From Lachnoclostridium sp. An14 (GTDB lineage Bacteria > Bacillota > Clostridia > Lachnospirales > Lachnospiraceae): a stretch of 64,000 nucleotides of DNA. The notes beneath the pieces are model-generated. The model was not told where the DNA came from, made no database searches, and saw nothing but the letters and a program-made list of their open reading frames with translations. The stretch is taken from positions 186,001 to 250,000 of the forward strand of contig NZ_NFLE01000001.1 in assembly GCF_002160755.1 (NCBI RefSeq), in the 5' to 3' direction. How positions within the stretch are numbered: the first letter of the stretch is position 1; each line of letters opens with the position of its first letter. Shown one piece after another: positions 17,101 to 25,654 of the stretch. Both the position numbers and the translations under genes were made by a program.

Positions 17101-18372
17101 TTATAAGAGCATCGCTCCGGCCACTACCAGGCCGGCGATGGTGGAAACCACGATCCAGACGATGGTCTTTTTCAGGTAATCGTTGACGTCCGTCTTTGTA
17201 AAATCCGCCGCCCATACGTTGTGGGAGTTGGTGGGGTCGCAGACGGCCTGCACGTTGGAATCCAGGCGCAGGGCCACCATGGCCGCGATGGGATTCATGC
17301 CGCCGGCAGCTAAGAGCGCCACAATGCCGGAGCCCAGGCCCCACACGTTTAACGGGCCTCTGTAGATGGCTAAGGGGGACAGCACGCCGAATACCAGCAC
17401 AAACATCACCACGCTGGAGGGAATCATGGCCTTGATCACCGGCTCCAGCACTGCCGCCACCTGGGGCGCCATCACGGCGTTGAGCACCATGCCGATGCCG
17501 ATCATTAGAGCACAGGCGCCTGCCGTCTCCTGGATGCCTTCCACAAACGCGCTGGACACCACATGAACGGCATTTTTCGGGGTAGCAAGGATCAGGGTCA
17601 CCACAATGCCGATGAGGATGGCCGGCACTAAGGGCATCTTCCACACAAATACCAACACCACGGGAACGATGGGGGAAATGAGGGCGATGGAACGCACATT
17701 TTTCTCAGAACCCACATTGGACGCGGGCATCGCCCAGGCTTTTCTCTTTTTTCCTCCCGTTTTTACCATGAACCAGATCATCAGGACAGACACGATGATT
17801 AAGGGAGCCGCGCACAGAAAGGAATACTGGGTCACCGTCTCCAGAGGAAGTCCCAGGGTGTCGATGTAAACGCCCAGGGTGCCCACGGAAAATGTCACGC
17901 CGATGCCGTTTCCAAGGAGCAGGACTGTGCCGGCCACCAGGGGGCTTACGCCGGCGCTGATCATGATCGGGATCACGATGGTTCCCACCAGGATGAACAT
18001 TCCCAAGCCATTGGAGGCGGCAAAGATCACAGAGGATACCACTAAAAACGCGTAGGCGATGGGAAGGGGCTTATCTCCCGCCAGCTCCGCCGCCTTGCGG
18101 ATGATCGTGTGGGTCACGCCCACGCGGCTGAGCACTTTGCCGAAAAATCCGCCGAAGAACAGTCCGGCGATGGCGGTGCTCATTCTCATGGCTCCCGCCT
18201 CCAGCACATTTGCCGTGATGCTGAACTCCCCGCCCATAAAGGGGATGCCGGCGATGAGGGCAATGCCCACCGCCATGATGGGAAGGGCCAGGATCGTAGG
18301 CACCTTTCTCGTCATCATCAGAACTACCATCAGTACAAATAAACCTAAAATTCCGATAATCTGTAGGGTCAT
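17101..18372 (-). CDS. Ion-transporter superfamily permease, likely organic-acid uptake
   Basis: The 423-residue product is almost entirely hydrophobic with 10-12 predicted spans and two related halves. Glycine-rich re-entrant-like segments (AGLFFGGFFGKVLSRVG, LLLGNGIGVTFSVG, LRLDSNVQAVCDPTNSHNVW) resemble the IT superfamily (GntP, CitMHS, DcuC). I cannot fix the substrate; the context suggests the substrate of the adjacent HyuA-like and FAD proteins. AAAGGAGAG precedes the start. Gaps of 36-38 nt to both neighbours indicate one operon. Confidence 0.75.
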   Translation of the reverse strand: MTLQIIGILGLFVLMVVLMMTRKVPTILALPIMAVGIALIAGIPFMGGEFSITANVLEAGAMRMSTAIAGLFFGGFFGKVLSRVGVTHTIIRKAAELAGDKPLPIAYAFLVVSSVIFAASNGLGMFILVGTIVIPIMISAGVSPLVAGTVLLLGNGIGVTFSVGTLGVYIDTLGLPLETVTQYSFLCAAPLIIVSVLMIWFMVKTGGKKRKAWAMPASNVGSEKNVRSIALISPIVPVVLVFVWKMPLVPAILIGIVVTLILATPKNAVHVVSSAFVEGIQETAGACALMIGIGMVLNAVMAPQVAAVLEPVIKAMIPSSVVMFVLVFGVLSPLAIYRGPLNVWGLGSGIVALLAAGGMNPIAAMVALRLDSNVQAVCDPTNSHNVWAADFTKTDVNDYLKKTIVWIVVSTIAGLVVAGAMLL

Positions 18373-18410
18373 TTCTTATTCTCTCCTTTGCTTGATAACA
18401 TGATCGCGGA

Positions 18411-19781
18411 TCAAAGATCCAGGTACGCGCCCTGCTCCCGCAGGCATTTCTGAATTTCCCGTACATCCAGGGCTGTCACGTCTCCATTTCCTCTGGCCGC
18501 CAGAGCTGCCGCCACGCCTGCCGCCTGGCCCAAAGCTCCCGCCGTGGGAGTGGTGCGGATGGCCGCCTCCGCCTCAAAGGTGGCGGAAATGCAGCGGCCG
18601 CCCACCAAAAGGTTTTCCGCCTCCCGGTTGTAGAGGGTTTCATAGGGAATGCTGTAGTAGGTCCCCATTTCCGAGAGGAAATGGCTGTCCGTCCCCACTC
18701 CCTTGGGGTTGTGGATGTCGATGGGGTAGGCGGAATGGGCGATCACGCTGGAAAAGGCCCGCCGGTTTAAAATGTCCTCCGCTGTCAGGGTGTAAGCCCC
18801 CACCAGCTGTCTGGATCCCCGCACTCCCACCCGCGGCCCGGTAAACTCCAGCACCGCGTTGGCAAACCCGGGCACATGGGCCCGCAGGAACCGGTCCAGC
18901 TGGCAGCACTGCCGCCGTCCCACCTGTTCCGCGTCGCTTAAGCTCACCGCGTCGGTACCGTCGTGATCCAGGATCCTGGTGGTATTTACAATGTACTCCC
19001 CTGGACGGCTGGTCTCAAAGCAGAGCACGTCCTCCCGCTTGATGTCTAGCTCCCCTCTCTCGTCCGCCGCCCGGAACTCCTCCTGAAAGCCGCAGAAGGA
19101 AAGCCGGCAGACGGTGTCCATCAACTCCTCTTTTCCCTGATGCCTGGAAAAGGATTCGATGTGGGTGCGGATGTGCTCCTTGATGGCCTCCGTATCCACG
19201 TTGATGTACTTCATATTCATGGTCATAGGCTGAGCTGCTCCGTCAGACTCCCGTCCCTTGGTCATGGGGAGGCCGGCAAAGGCTGCCAAATCCCCGTCTC
19301 CCGTGCCGTCCACAAATACTTTGGCAAACATCCGGTGAAGGCCGTCCTTGTTGCAGACGGTGACGGAACGAAGGCGGTTGCCCTCTCTCTCCACCTCTCC
19401 CACGAAGGTGTGAAACAGCACCTGGCATCCGGCCTCAGCCACCATCTCATCCAGCACCAGTTTCAGCCCCTCTGAGTCAAAGGGGGTCAGGTAGCTGATG
19501 TACTGCATGGTGTCATAGATGTGGCCGGTGGAGTAGCCCCGGTCCTTCATCCGCTGTACCAGCTCCTCCATGATGCCGCGGATGACCTGTTTCTCCCCCG
19601 CGTGAAACGTCATCATCGGGCCCACGCCGCAGCCGGTGAGGGCGCCGCCCAGATAGCCGGTTTCTTCCACCACCAGCACCTTCGCCCCCAGGCGTCCCGC
19701 CGCGATGGCTGCCATGGAACCGGAAACTCCGCCTCCGGCTACGAGCACGTCCCACGTCTCGTCGTAGATAACCTCTTTCAT
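18411..19781 (-). CDS. FAD-dependent oxidoreductase
   Basis: The 456-residue protein begins with a Rossmann FAD motif (DVLVAGGGVSGSMAAIAAGRL, residues about 10-30, followed by VLVVEE). It has a second FAD contact at VFVDGTGDGDLAAFAGLP and a C-terminal GGRCISATFEAEAAIRTT. This matches the FAD_oxidored family of dehydrogenases and reductases. I chose the ATG at 19781, which has AAAGGAGCA 6-8 nt upstream, over an upstream ATG. It is the first gene of the operon facing the RpiR regulator. Confidence 0.85.
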   Translation of the reverse strand: MKEVIYDETWDVLVAGGGVSGSMAAIAAGRLGAKVLVVEETGYLGGALTGCGVGPMMTFHAGEKQVIRGIMEELVQRMKDRGYSTGHIYDTMQYISYLTPFDSEGLKLVLDEMVAEAGCQVLFHTFVGEVEREGNRLRSVTVCNKDGLHRMFAKVFVDGTGDGDLAAFAGLPMTKGRESDGAAQPMTMNMKYINVDTEAIKEHIRTHIESFSRHQGKEELMDTVCRLSFCGFQEEFRAADERGELDIKREDVLCFETSRPGEYIVNTTRILDHDGTDAVSLSDAEQVGRRQCCQLDRFLRAHVPGFANAVLEFTGPRVGVRGSRQLVGAYTLTAEDILNRRAFSSVIAHSAYPIDIHNPKGVGTDSHFLSEMGTYYSIPYETLYNREAENLLVGGRCISATFEAEAAIRTTPTAGALGQAAGVAAALAARGNGDVTALDVREIQKCLREQGAYLDL

Positions 19782-19858
19782 ACCTGCTCCTTTCTTCCGT
19801 TTTGCGGCAGTGATTTTGAATAGTTTTTTCATTGTAAATCACTTTTTCCATCGTCACA

Positions 19859-19940
19859 TTTCATAATTTGTATTATTTTATGAAATATTTTCGATTCAAG
19901 CCGCAGTTTTTATGAATTTATACTATCATTATTTTCATAA
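19859..19940. promoter_or_regulatory. Candidate operators for the divergent RpiR regulator
   Basis: Four half-sites of TTCATAA / TTATGAA form two inverted pairs in the gap between the FAD oxidoreductase operon and the rpiR gene. The first pair is TTTCATAA (19859-19866) with TTATGAAA (19878-19885). The second is TTATGAA (19910-19916) with TTCATAA (19934-19940). Their position and symmetry suggest binding sites for the adjacent dimeric regulator. Confidence 0.5.
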
Positions 19941-19983
19941 GCTGTCAATATATATGATTTTATTTTTCAGTTTCTCTCATTCT

Positions 19984-20012
19984 TTGCAAATACCCCCGAC
20001 CTGTGCTATACT
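19984..20012 (+). promoter_or_regulatory. Sigma-A promoter of the rpiR gene
   Basis: TTGCAA (19984-19989) and TATACT (20007-20012) are separated by 17 bp. The -10 is extended by TGTGC. The start codon lies 29 nt downstream. Confidence 0.7.
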
Positions 20013-20040
20013 GGAGTTGTATACAATCAAGGAGGAATTT

Positions 20041-20895
20041 ATGGTATCGGCAGTCGTTTCCAAAATCATCTCCATGCAGCCCAACTTCACTGTGAGCGAA
20101 AACACCATCAGCCAGTACGTCATCAACCACGCGGAACAGATCCTCACCACCACCATCACGGCGCTGGCGGAGGAAACCGGCACGTCAGAGGCCAGCATCA
20201 ACCGGTTCTGCAAAAAGCTGGGCTACAAAGGGTTCAACGGATTAAAGATCGCGCTGGCCCAGGAGAGTTTCTATAACAGTATGGTGGGGGAACCAGCCTC
20301 CGCCCAGAGCAATTTCATCGCGTCCATCACCACGGACTACCGCAGTATGCTAAACAACACGGCGGCCATGCTGGATGAGCGCACCGTGTTCAGCGCCGCG
20401 GAGATGATCCGCTCCGCGAAAAACATCAATATTTTCGGTCTTTACAGCACCGCTTTCATCGCCAGGGAATTCCGTTTCAAGCTGGAAATGCTGGGTCTGA
20501 GGGCGAAAGAGTTTACGGATCCCTTAGGGATGGCCCTGCAGGCCAACAGCATCTCCTCCGGGGACTTATCCATCTTCATCGCCCGCAGCATCATGATGAA
20601 GGACATCTACCAGACGGCCAGCGCCTCCATCGACCGGGGCGGGAAAAATCTCACCATCACCAGTGTGGACTCTCCCAAGCTGGGGGATCTCTCCGACTAC
20701 AAATTTATCGTGTCGGACAAGCTGGCCGCCAACAATTCCATCGTGTTCTCCAACAGCCTGATGTACCTCTACGTCACGGACATCCTCTACAGCGCCCTGC
20801 TAAAGAGCGACAAAGGCCTGCGGCAGAAAAAGCTGAGCAGCGACGCCCTGTTAAACAATATGCAGACGGCGGATACCTACGCCTTTGAGTATTAA
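20041..20895 (+). CDS. MurR/RpiR family transcriptional regulator
   Basis: The 284-residue protein has an N-terminal HTH_6 domain (ALAEETGTSEASINRFCKKLGYKGFNGLKIAL, about residues 45-75). A C-terminal SIS sugar-phosphate-binding-like domain contains NIFGLYSTAFIAREFRFKLEMLG. Members sense phosphorylated sugars or related metabolites. It is divergent from the FAD oxidoreductase - transporter - HyuA operon, its likely target. GGAGGAATTT immediately precedes the ATG at 20041, which decides the start over an upstream ATG at 19912. Confidence 0.88.
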   Translation: MVSAVVSKIISMQPNFTVSENTISQYVINHAEQILTTTITALAEETGTSEASINRFCKKLGYKGFNGLKIALAQESFYNSMVGEPASAQSNFIASITTDYRSMLNNTAAMLDERTVFSAAEMIRSAKNINIFGLYSTAFIAREFRFKLEMLGLRAKEFTDPLGMALQANSISSGDLSIFIARSIMMKDIYQTASASIDRGGKNLTITSVDSPKLGDLSDYKFIVSDKLAANNSIVFSNSLMYLYVTDILYSALLKSDKGLRQKKLSSDALLNNMQTADTYAFEY

Positions 20896-20963
20896 AGGAT
20901 TCCGGAGGAAAATGGGTTCCGGCAGGCGTCCGGAGGAAAAAAGCGGATATGACAACGAAACAA

Positions 20964-21030
20964 CATCAGGCCTGGCCTTCCGGGGATTGTTCCAGAAGGC
21001 CAGGCCTGATGTTTCATTGTCTTTTTTTAT
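20964..21030 (+). terminator. Terminator after rpiR
   Basis: A long inverted repeat (CATCAGGCCTGGCCTTC and its complement) encloses a 14-nt loop, with a run of seven T residues about 10 nt beyond. Repeat copy D begins directly after it. Confidence 0.8.
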
Positions 21031-21086
21031 TTAACAGGAAACTTCGTTTCCTGTTAAACAAGAATGCTCCGCAAGGAGGCACACTT
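21029..21086 (+). repeat. Dispersed palindromic repeat, copy D (type 2, truncated)
   Basis: A perfect 13-bp end hairpin, TTTAACAGGAAAC / GTTTCCTGTTAAA (21030-21058), is followed by AATGCTCCGCAAGGAGGCAC, after which the element stops. It corresponds to the 3' half of copy E in inverted orientation. Confidence 0.75.
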
Positions 21087-21106
21087 TTTTATTTCCGTCC
21101 CGGCCC

Positions 21107-22024
21107 TTACGCCAGGAAAATGCACCACAGCGGAATGGTCACCATGGAGAGCACGGTGGTGAACACCACGCATTTGGAGGCGAATACCTCGTCGCACTGG
21201 TATTTAGAGGCCAGGATGGCGCAGGAGCTGGCCGCGGGCATGGCCGCCAGCACCGTGGAGACGCCGGTGACCACCGGATCCAGCCGGAGGGCGGCGCAGG
21301 GAAGATAGACCAGGAGGGGAATCCCCACCAGGCGGATCGCCCCGTAGTAGAAATACGTCCACTGAAACATGGAGCGGAATTTTACCCCCGCCAGGAAGGA
21401 GCCGATGAGCAGCATGGACACGGCGGTATTGGAGCTGGCCAGGCTGTTCACGGTGGCGTTTAAAAAGCCGGTGAGCCTGGTCTGGGAAAGCATGAGCACC
21501 AGTCCGATCTCCACAGCGATGATGCAGGGATGGGTGAGCACTTTTTTTGCCAGCTCCTTTTTGCTGGGGCTTTCCGTAAAATAAGTCAGCCCCGCCGACC
21601 ACATGAAGATCCGCTGGGGGATCAGGTAGATGGAGGCGTAAAGGAGGCCCAGGCTGCCGAATACCCCTTCCGCGATGGGATTTCCCAGAATCCCGGCGTT
21701 GGAGCAGATGGTGGCGTACTGGAGCACTTTTTTGTGTTTTACATCCCCTGTGCGGCGGTAGAGCACAGCGCTTAAGAGAAAGGTTCCCGCCTGGATGGCG
21801 GCCGCCACCAGAAGGATGGCCAGACAGCTTTCCAGAATATTCCGGTCAAAGTCGATCTGGAAGGAACGGATGATGCTGGCCGGGAGCGTCACGTCCATCA
21901 CCAGATCGGTGAGCAGTTTCTGCCCTTCCGGGCGGATCACGCCCCGCCAGGTCAAAAACGCTCCTACAATCATCAGGGAAAACAGCATTCCCTGCATTTC
22001 AAAAAGGTTGTCAAAGTTAATCAT
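21107..22024 (-). CDS. AEC family transporter
   Basis: The 305-residue protein has about ten hydrophobic spans and matches the auxin efflux carrier family (malonate/malate-type permeases): SNAGILGNPIAEGVFG in the middle and a C-terminal PAASSCAILASKYQCDE. Bacterial members move organic anions. The ATG at 22024 has AAGGACGG upstream; codons further upstream fall in repeat-like sequence. It lies just downstream of the YbhJ-type hydratase on the same strand, separated by a terminator, so a link to that pathway is possible. Confidence 0.8.
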   Translation of the reverse strand: MINFDNLFEMQGMLFSLMIVGAFLTWRGVIRPEGQKLLTDLVMDVTLPASIIRSFQIDFDRNILESCLAILLVAAAIQAGTFLLSAVLYRRTGDVKHKKVLQYATICSNAGILGNPIAEGVFGSLGLLYASIYLIPQRIFMWSAGLTYFTESPSKKELAKKVLTHPCIIAVEIGLVLMLSQTRLTGFLNATVNSLASSNTAVSMLLIGSFLAGVKFRSMFQWTYFYYGAIRLVGIPLLVYLPCAALRLDPVVTGVSTVLAAMPAASSCAILASKYQCDEVFASKCVVFTTVLSMVTIPLWCIFLA

Positions 22025-22128
22025 GATGTTCCGTCCTTTTGGTCTTTCGTAGTCTTTTATAGTATGGAACGAAACGGGGCCGCCGTCAATACGGTTTTTC
22101 CCGCTGCAAACATCTCCTATAACGCAAA

Positions 22129-22150
22129 AGTGTGCGCCGCAGCGCACACT
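22129..22150 (-). terminator. Terminator after hydratase 1, repeat-derived (copy I)
   Basis: A perfect 9-bp stem AGTGTGCGC / GCGCACACT with a CGCA loop is followed on the minus strand by TTTTG. The flanking TCCTATAACGCAAAA resembles the junction between repeat copies B and C, so this is a degenerate repeat remnant acting as a terminator. Confidence 0.65.
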
Positions 22151-22168
22151 CTCGCAGAAAAACCAGTC

Positions 22169-24454
22169 TTATTTCTTCGCACGGTTGCGGTTGAAGTTGA
22201 TGAGGCAGCCGTCCATTACGATCTCTTTCTCGTTATCCGTCATATCGGCCAGGTACAGGGTGATCTCCTTCACCTCCGCTCCTACCACGTAGGCGGTGAT
22301 GCGGTCTGTGGGGCCTTCCGCCAGCACCTTGCGGATGCCCGGCATGTAGATGTAGTCTCCTACCTCAAACTCCGGCTCCTCCTCCATCTGGAACGGGAGC
22401 ATTCCCCAGTTCATCACGTTGGAGCGGTAGCGCTTGGTGGCGTACTCCTTACAGATGTTGGCCAGGCCGCCTAACACTCTCTGGCAGCTGGCTGCCTGCT
22501 CTCTGGCGGAGCCGTCGCCCGGTTTCACGGCGTAGATCATGCTGCCGATCTCCGTCTCCTCCGCTTTCACGTTCTCCTGGCCCGGAATGGTGCGGATCTT
22601 CTCAAATACGGGCACCAGTTCTTCGGCGCCGTTTCCGGAGGTTCTGGCCTTCTCTAAAAGAGCGACCTCCTTGGCACGGCCCACGTACTCCGGATCTCTC
22701 CGGGACAGGGTGAACTCCGCCAGTCCCAGGGGATTGGAACGGAAGGAGGACGTCTCGCCGGAGGGGATCAGCTCGTCGGTGGTGGTCACCGGATCCAGGA
22801 TCTTGGAGCAGACCTTTAAGAGGATGTTGTCCGTGAGGGCTCCCATCTCCGGCCAGTCCTTGATGTTGGGACCGTATACCAGGGACGCGTCCTCCTGGCC
22901 CTTGTTAAAGCCAAAGTATACCCGATTGCGGTATACGGTGTCGTCGAAGTGGTACTCCGGCACGTCGCCCCAGCAGTCGAAGGCCTGGGCGGAGGTGAGC
23001 ACGCCGCCGTTTGCCGCCGTCGCAGCGATGGAGCGGGCGTCCATAAGGGCCACTGCGGACATCTGGCCGTTGCCCGGCTTGGAGCCTTCCCGGTTGGGGA
23101 AGTTTCTGGTGGTGTGGCGGATGGAGAGGCCGTTGTTGCAGGGGGTATCTCCGGCGCCAAAGCAGGGGCCGCAGAAGGCGGTGCGGATGATGGCTCCGGC
23201 CTCCATTAAGTCGGCGATGGCTCCCTTCTTCACCAGATCCATAAATACCGGCTGGGAGGACGGGTACACTGCCAGGGAGAACTCGCCGCAGCCGCAGTTG
23301 CCGCCCTTTAAGGCGTGAGCCGCCTCAATGACGTTGGTGTAGTTGCCGCCTGCGCAGCCGGCGATGACGCCCTGCTGCACGTGGAGCTTTCCGTCACGGA
23401 TCTTGTCCATGAGGGTGAAGTCGGCGCGGCCGCCTGCGATCCGTTTCGCCTCCTCCTCAACGGTGTGAAGGATGTCCTCCAGGTTGGCGTTTAACTCGTC
23501 GATCTCGTAGGTGTTGCTGGGGTGGAACGGAAGGGCGATCATGGGTTTCACCGTGCTCAGATCCACGTAAACCACGCCGTCGTAGTAGGCCACGTCCGCC
23601 GGATTTAACTCCTTAAAGTCCTCTCCTCTGCCGTGCTCTGTGAGGAAGGCCTTGGTGTCCTCGTCCGTTCTCCAGATGGAGGATAAGCAGGTGGTCTCCG
23701 TGGTCATAACGTCCACGCCGTTGCGGTAATCCGTGGTCATGTGGGAGATTCCGGGGCCTACGAACTCCATCACTTTATTCTTCACATAGCCCTTCTTAAA
23801 CACGGCGCCGATGATGGCCAGGGCAATATCCTGGGGACCAACGCCGGGCTGAGGCTTTCCGTCCAGATAGATGGCTACCACGCCGGGGTAGGCGATGTCG
23901 TAAGTGTCCTTTAACAGCTGTTTTACCAGCTCTCCGCCGCCCTCGCCGATGGCCATGGTGCCCAGGGCACCGTAGCGGGTGTGGCTGTCAGAGCCCAGGA
24001 TCATTTTCCCGCCGCCGGCCATCATCTCTCTCATGTACTGATGGATGACAGCGATGTGGGGGGGAACGTAGATGCCGCCGTACTTCTTCGCCGCGGACAG
24101 GCCGAACATATGATCGTCCTCATTGATGGTTCCGCCTACGGCGCACAGGGAGTTGTGGCAGTTGGTGAGCACGTAGGGGATGGGGAAACGCTCCATTCCC
24201 GATGCCTTTGCCGTCTGCACAATGCCTACAAAGGTGATGTCGTGGGAAGTGAGAGCGTCAAACTTGATTTTCAGGTTCTCCATATTTCCTGACGTATTGT
24301 GAGCGGACAGGATGGAATAGGCGATGGTTCCTTTTTTCGCCTCCTCCTTGGTCACTGCTTTTCCCGTGAGAGATTCCACTCTTGCGGCCTCCGCCTCCGG
24401 CACCAGCTCCGTCTGGTTTACCAGGTACGCGCCGCCTTCATACAATTTCACCAT
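22169..24454 (-). CDS. Aconitase-superfamily hydratase, YbhJ type (hydratase 1)
   Basis: The 761-residue protein is an aconitase-fold hydro-lyase of the YbhJ type, whose substrate is not established. The three [4Fe-4S] ligands are present: C367 ([10 protein letters not shown]) and C428/C431 ([10 protein letters not shown]). So are [12 protein letters not shown] and the swivel-domain [10 protein letters not shown]. The second serine of the aconitase SSRE motif is Ala here, while paralogue 2 keeps SSRE, so substrate binding may differ. The start at 24454 has GGAGGT 6 nt upstream. A divergent LysR gene shares the promoter region. Confidence 0.85.
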   Translation of the reverse strand: MVKLYEGGAYLVNQTELVPEAEAARVESLTGKAVTKEEAKKGTIAYSILSAHNTSGNMENLKIKFDALTSHDITFVGIVQTAKASGMERFPIPYVLTNCHNSLCAVGGTINEDDHMFGLSAAKKYGGIYVPPHIAVIHQYMREMMAGGGKMILGSDSHTRYGALGTMAIGEGGGELVKQLLKDTYDIAYPGVVAIYLDGKPQPGVGPQDIALAIIGAVFKKGYVKNKVMEFVGPGISHMTTDYRNGVDVMTTETTCLSSIWRTDEDTKAFLTEHGRGEDFKELNPADVAYYDGVVYVDLSTVKPMIALPFHPSNTYEIDELNANLEDILHTVEEEAKRIAGGRADFTLMDKIRDGKLHVQQGVIAGCAGGNYTNVIEAAHALKGGNCGCGEFSLAVYPSSQPVFMDLVKKGAIADLMEAGAIIRTAFCGPCFGAGDTPCNNGLSIRHTTRNFPNREGSKPGNGQMSAVALMDARSIAATAANGGVLTSAQAFDCWGDVPEYHFDDTVYRNRVYFGFNKGQEDASLVYGPNIKDWPEMGALTDNILLKVCSKILDPVTTTDELIPSGETSSFRSNPLGLAEFTLSRRDPEYVGRAKEVALLEKARTSGNGAEELVPVFEKIRTIPGQENVKAEETEIGSMIYAVKPGDGSAREQAASCQRVLGGLANICKEYATKRYRSNVMNWGMLPFQMEEEPEFEVGDYIYMPGIRKVLAEGPTDRITAYVVGAEVKEITLYLADMTDNEKEIVMDGCLINFNRNRAKK

Positions 24455-24516
24455 ACTAATACCTCCGAACATTTTTGGCGGGGATCTTCGATTCCCCTTT
24501 TCAATTTGTTGTCCTT

Positions 24517-24545
24517 ATTATATAATGGAATTGCATATAAGACAA
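24517..24545 (-). promoter_or_regulatory. Promoter of hydratase 1
   Basis: On the minus strand TTGTCT (24545-24540), a 17-bp spacer and TATAAT (24522-24517) face the hydratase. Nearby TATAAG and CTTATA boxes (24535-24570) are candidate LysR contacts in the 141-nt divergent region. Confidence 0.55.
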
Positions 24546-24595
24546 ATACTATATCTATGATGACCCTTATAGGATAAATGATATGGAGTGACGAT

Positions 24596-25531
24596 ATGAC
24601 AGACAAAGAACTGATCTATGTAAAAACCATCGCCGAGGAAAAGAGCATTTCCGGGGCCGCCAGGCGGCTGTTCATCTCCCAGCCCTCCTTAAGCCAGTAC
24701 GTGAAACGGATGGAGCAGGAGCTGGGGACAGAGCTGTTCAAACGGACGCCCGGCGGCCTCATTCTGACCTACGCCGGGGAGCGGTACTACGAGACCGCCG
24801 TGCGCATTCTCAACCTGTACGAGAGCCTGGAACGGGAAATCAGCGACATCAACGACCTGAAAACGGGAAAGCTGCAGCTGGGAATTACCAGCCATCTGGG
24901 CACCAGCGTGCTCACCCGGGTGCTGCCTGACTTCCACCGGAAATTTCCCAGGGTGGAATGCCTGGTGACGGAGGAAACCTCCAATGTTTTGGAGGACAAG
25001 CTGGCCAAGCGGGACCTGGATTTTGCCATTATGCACGCCCCCAAGGACACCTACGCCTCCGGCCTGTCCTATGAGCTCCTTTCCAGGGACCCCTTCCTCA
25101 TCGTGGCCCCCCAAGGCCATCCCATCGGGGCTCAGGCGAAGAAACGGGACGGGGACTACCCGGAGCTGGATCTCAAGCACCTGAAGGGACAGCCCCTTCT
25201 CATGGTGCGCCGGGGACAGCGGATCCGGCAGATCGCCGACTCTCTCTTAAGCCGGGCGGGCATCCACCAGCCGGAAATCCTCCTCTCTCTGAGAAGCTTT
25301 GAGACTATCCAGCTCCTCTGCGCCGAGGGCATGGGGTTCACCCTGCTGCCAAAGCAGTATTCCCGCATCCCTTTCCTGCGCCAGAAACCGGACTACTACT
25401 CCATCCCGGAGCGGTACGGGGCCTTCTGGGAGCTGTGCATCGCCACCGCCAAGGGGGCGTACCTGTCCCGGGCCGGGGAAATCTTTCTCTCCATGGTGCG
25501 GGAGCGGTGCGGAGGGGACGAGGGGCTGTAG
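24596..25531 (+). CDS. LysR family regulator, divergent to hydratase 1
   Basis: The 311-residue protein has the LysR winged helix at residues 1-60 (TIAEEKSISGAARRLFISQPSLSQYVKRMEQEL) and a periplasmic-binding-like effector domain. Divergence from hydratase 1 suggests that it senses that enzyme's substrate or product. The ATG at 24596 has GGAG 7 nt upstream. It is one of four related LysR genes in the window sharing the ISQPSLSQ-type recognition helix. Confidence 0.88.
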   Translation: MTDKELIYVKTIAEEKSISGAARRLFISQPSLSQYVKRMEQELGTELFKRTPGGLILTYAGERYYETAVRILNLYESLEREISDINDLKTGKLQLGITSHLGTSVLTRVLPDFHRKFPRVECLVTEETSNVLEDKLAKRDLDFAIMHAPKDTYASGLSYELLSRDPFLIVAPQGHPIGAQAKKRDGDYPELDLKHLKGQPLLMVRRGQRIRQIADSLLSRAGIHQPEILLSLRSFETIQLLCAEGMGFTLLPKQYSRIPFLRQKPDYYSIPERYGAFWELCIATAKGAYLSRAGEIFLSMVRERCGGDEGL

Positions 25532-25563
25532 CCCTTTTCTACCCGGAATTATTTTACAACAAC

Positions 25564-25595
25564 TACAGGGGCCAAACCTTTCGCTGGCCCCTGTA
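25564..25595. terminator. Bidirectional hairpin between convergent lysR and nhaC
   Basis: An 11-bp perfect stem (TACAGGGGCCA and its complement) lies between the two convergent stops. No strong T-run is present on either side. Confidence 0.5.
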
Positions 25596-25654
25596 CCGGA
25601 TTTCCCCTTATGTTACTCTCTCACAATTCTCCCTCAAACGTTTCCGCAACTGCA

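Noticed and set aside
20949-21308. 119-codon plus-strand frame after rpiR
   Set aside because: It runs through a terminator and a palindromic repeat into the antisense of the AEC transporter; it is not a plausible gene.
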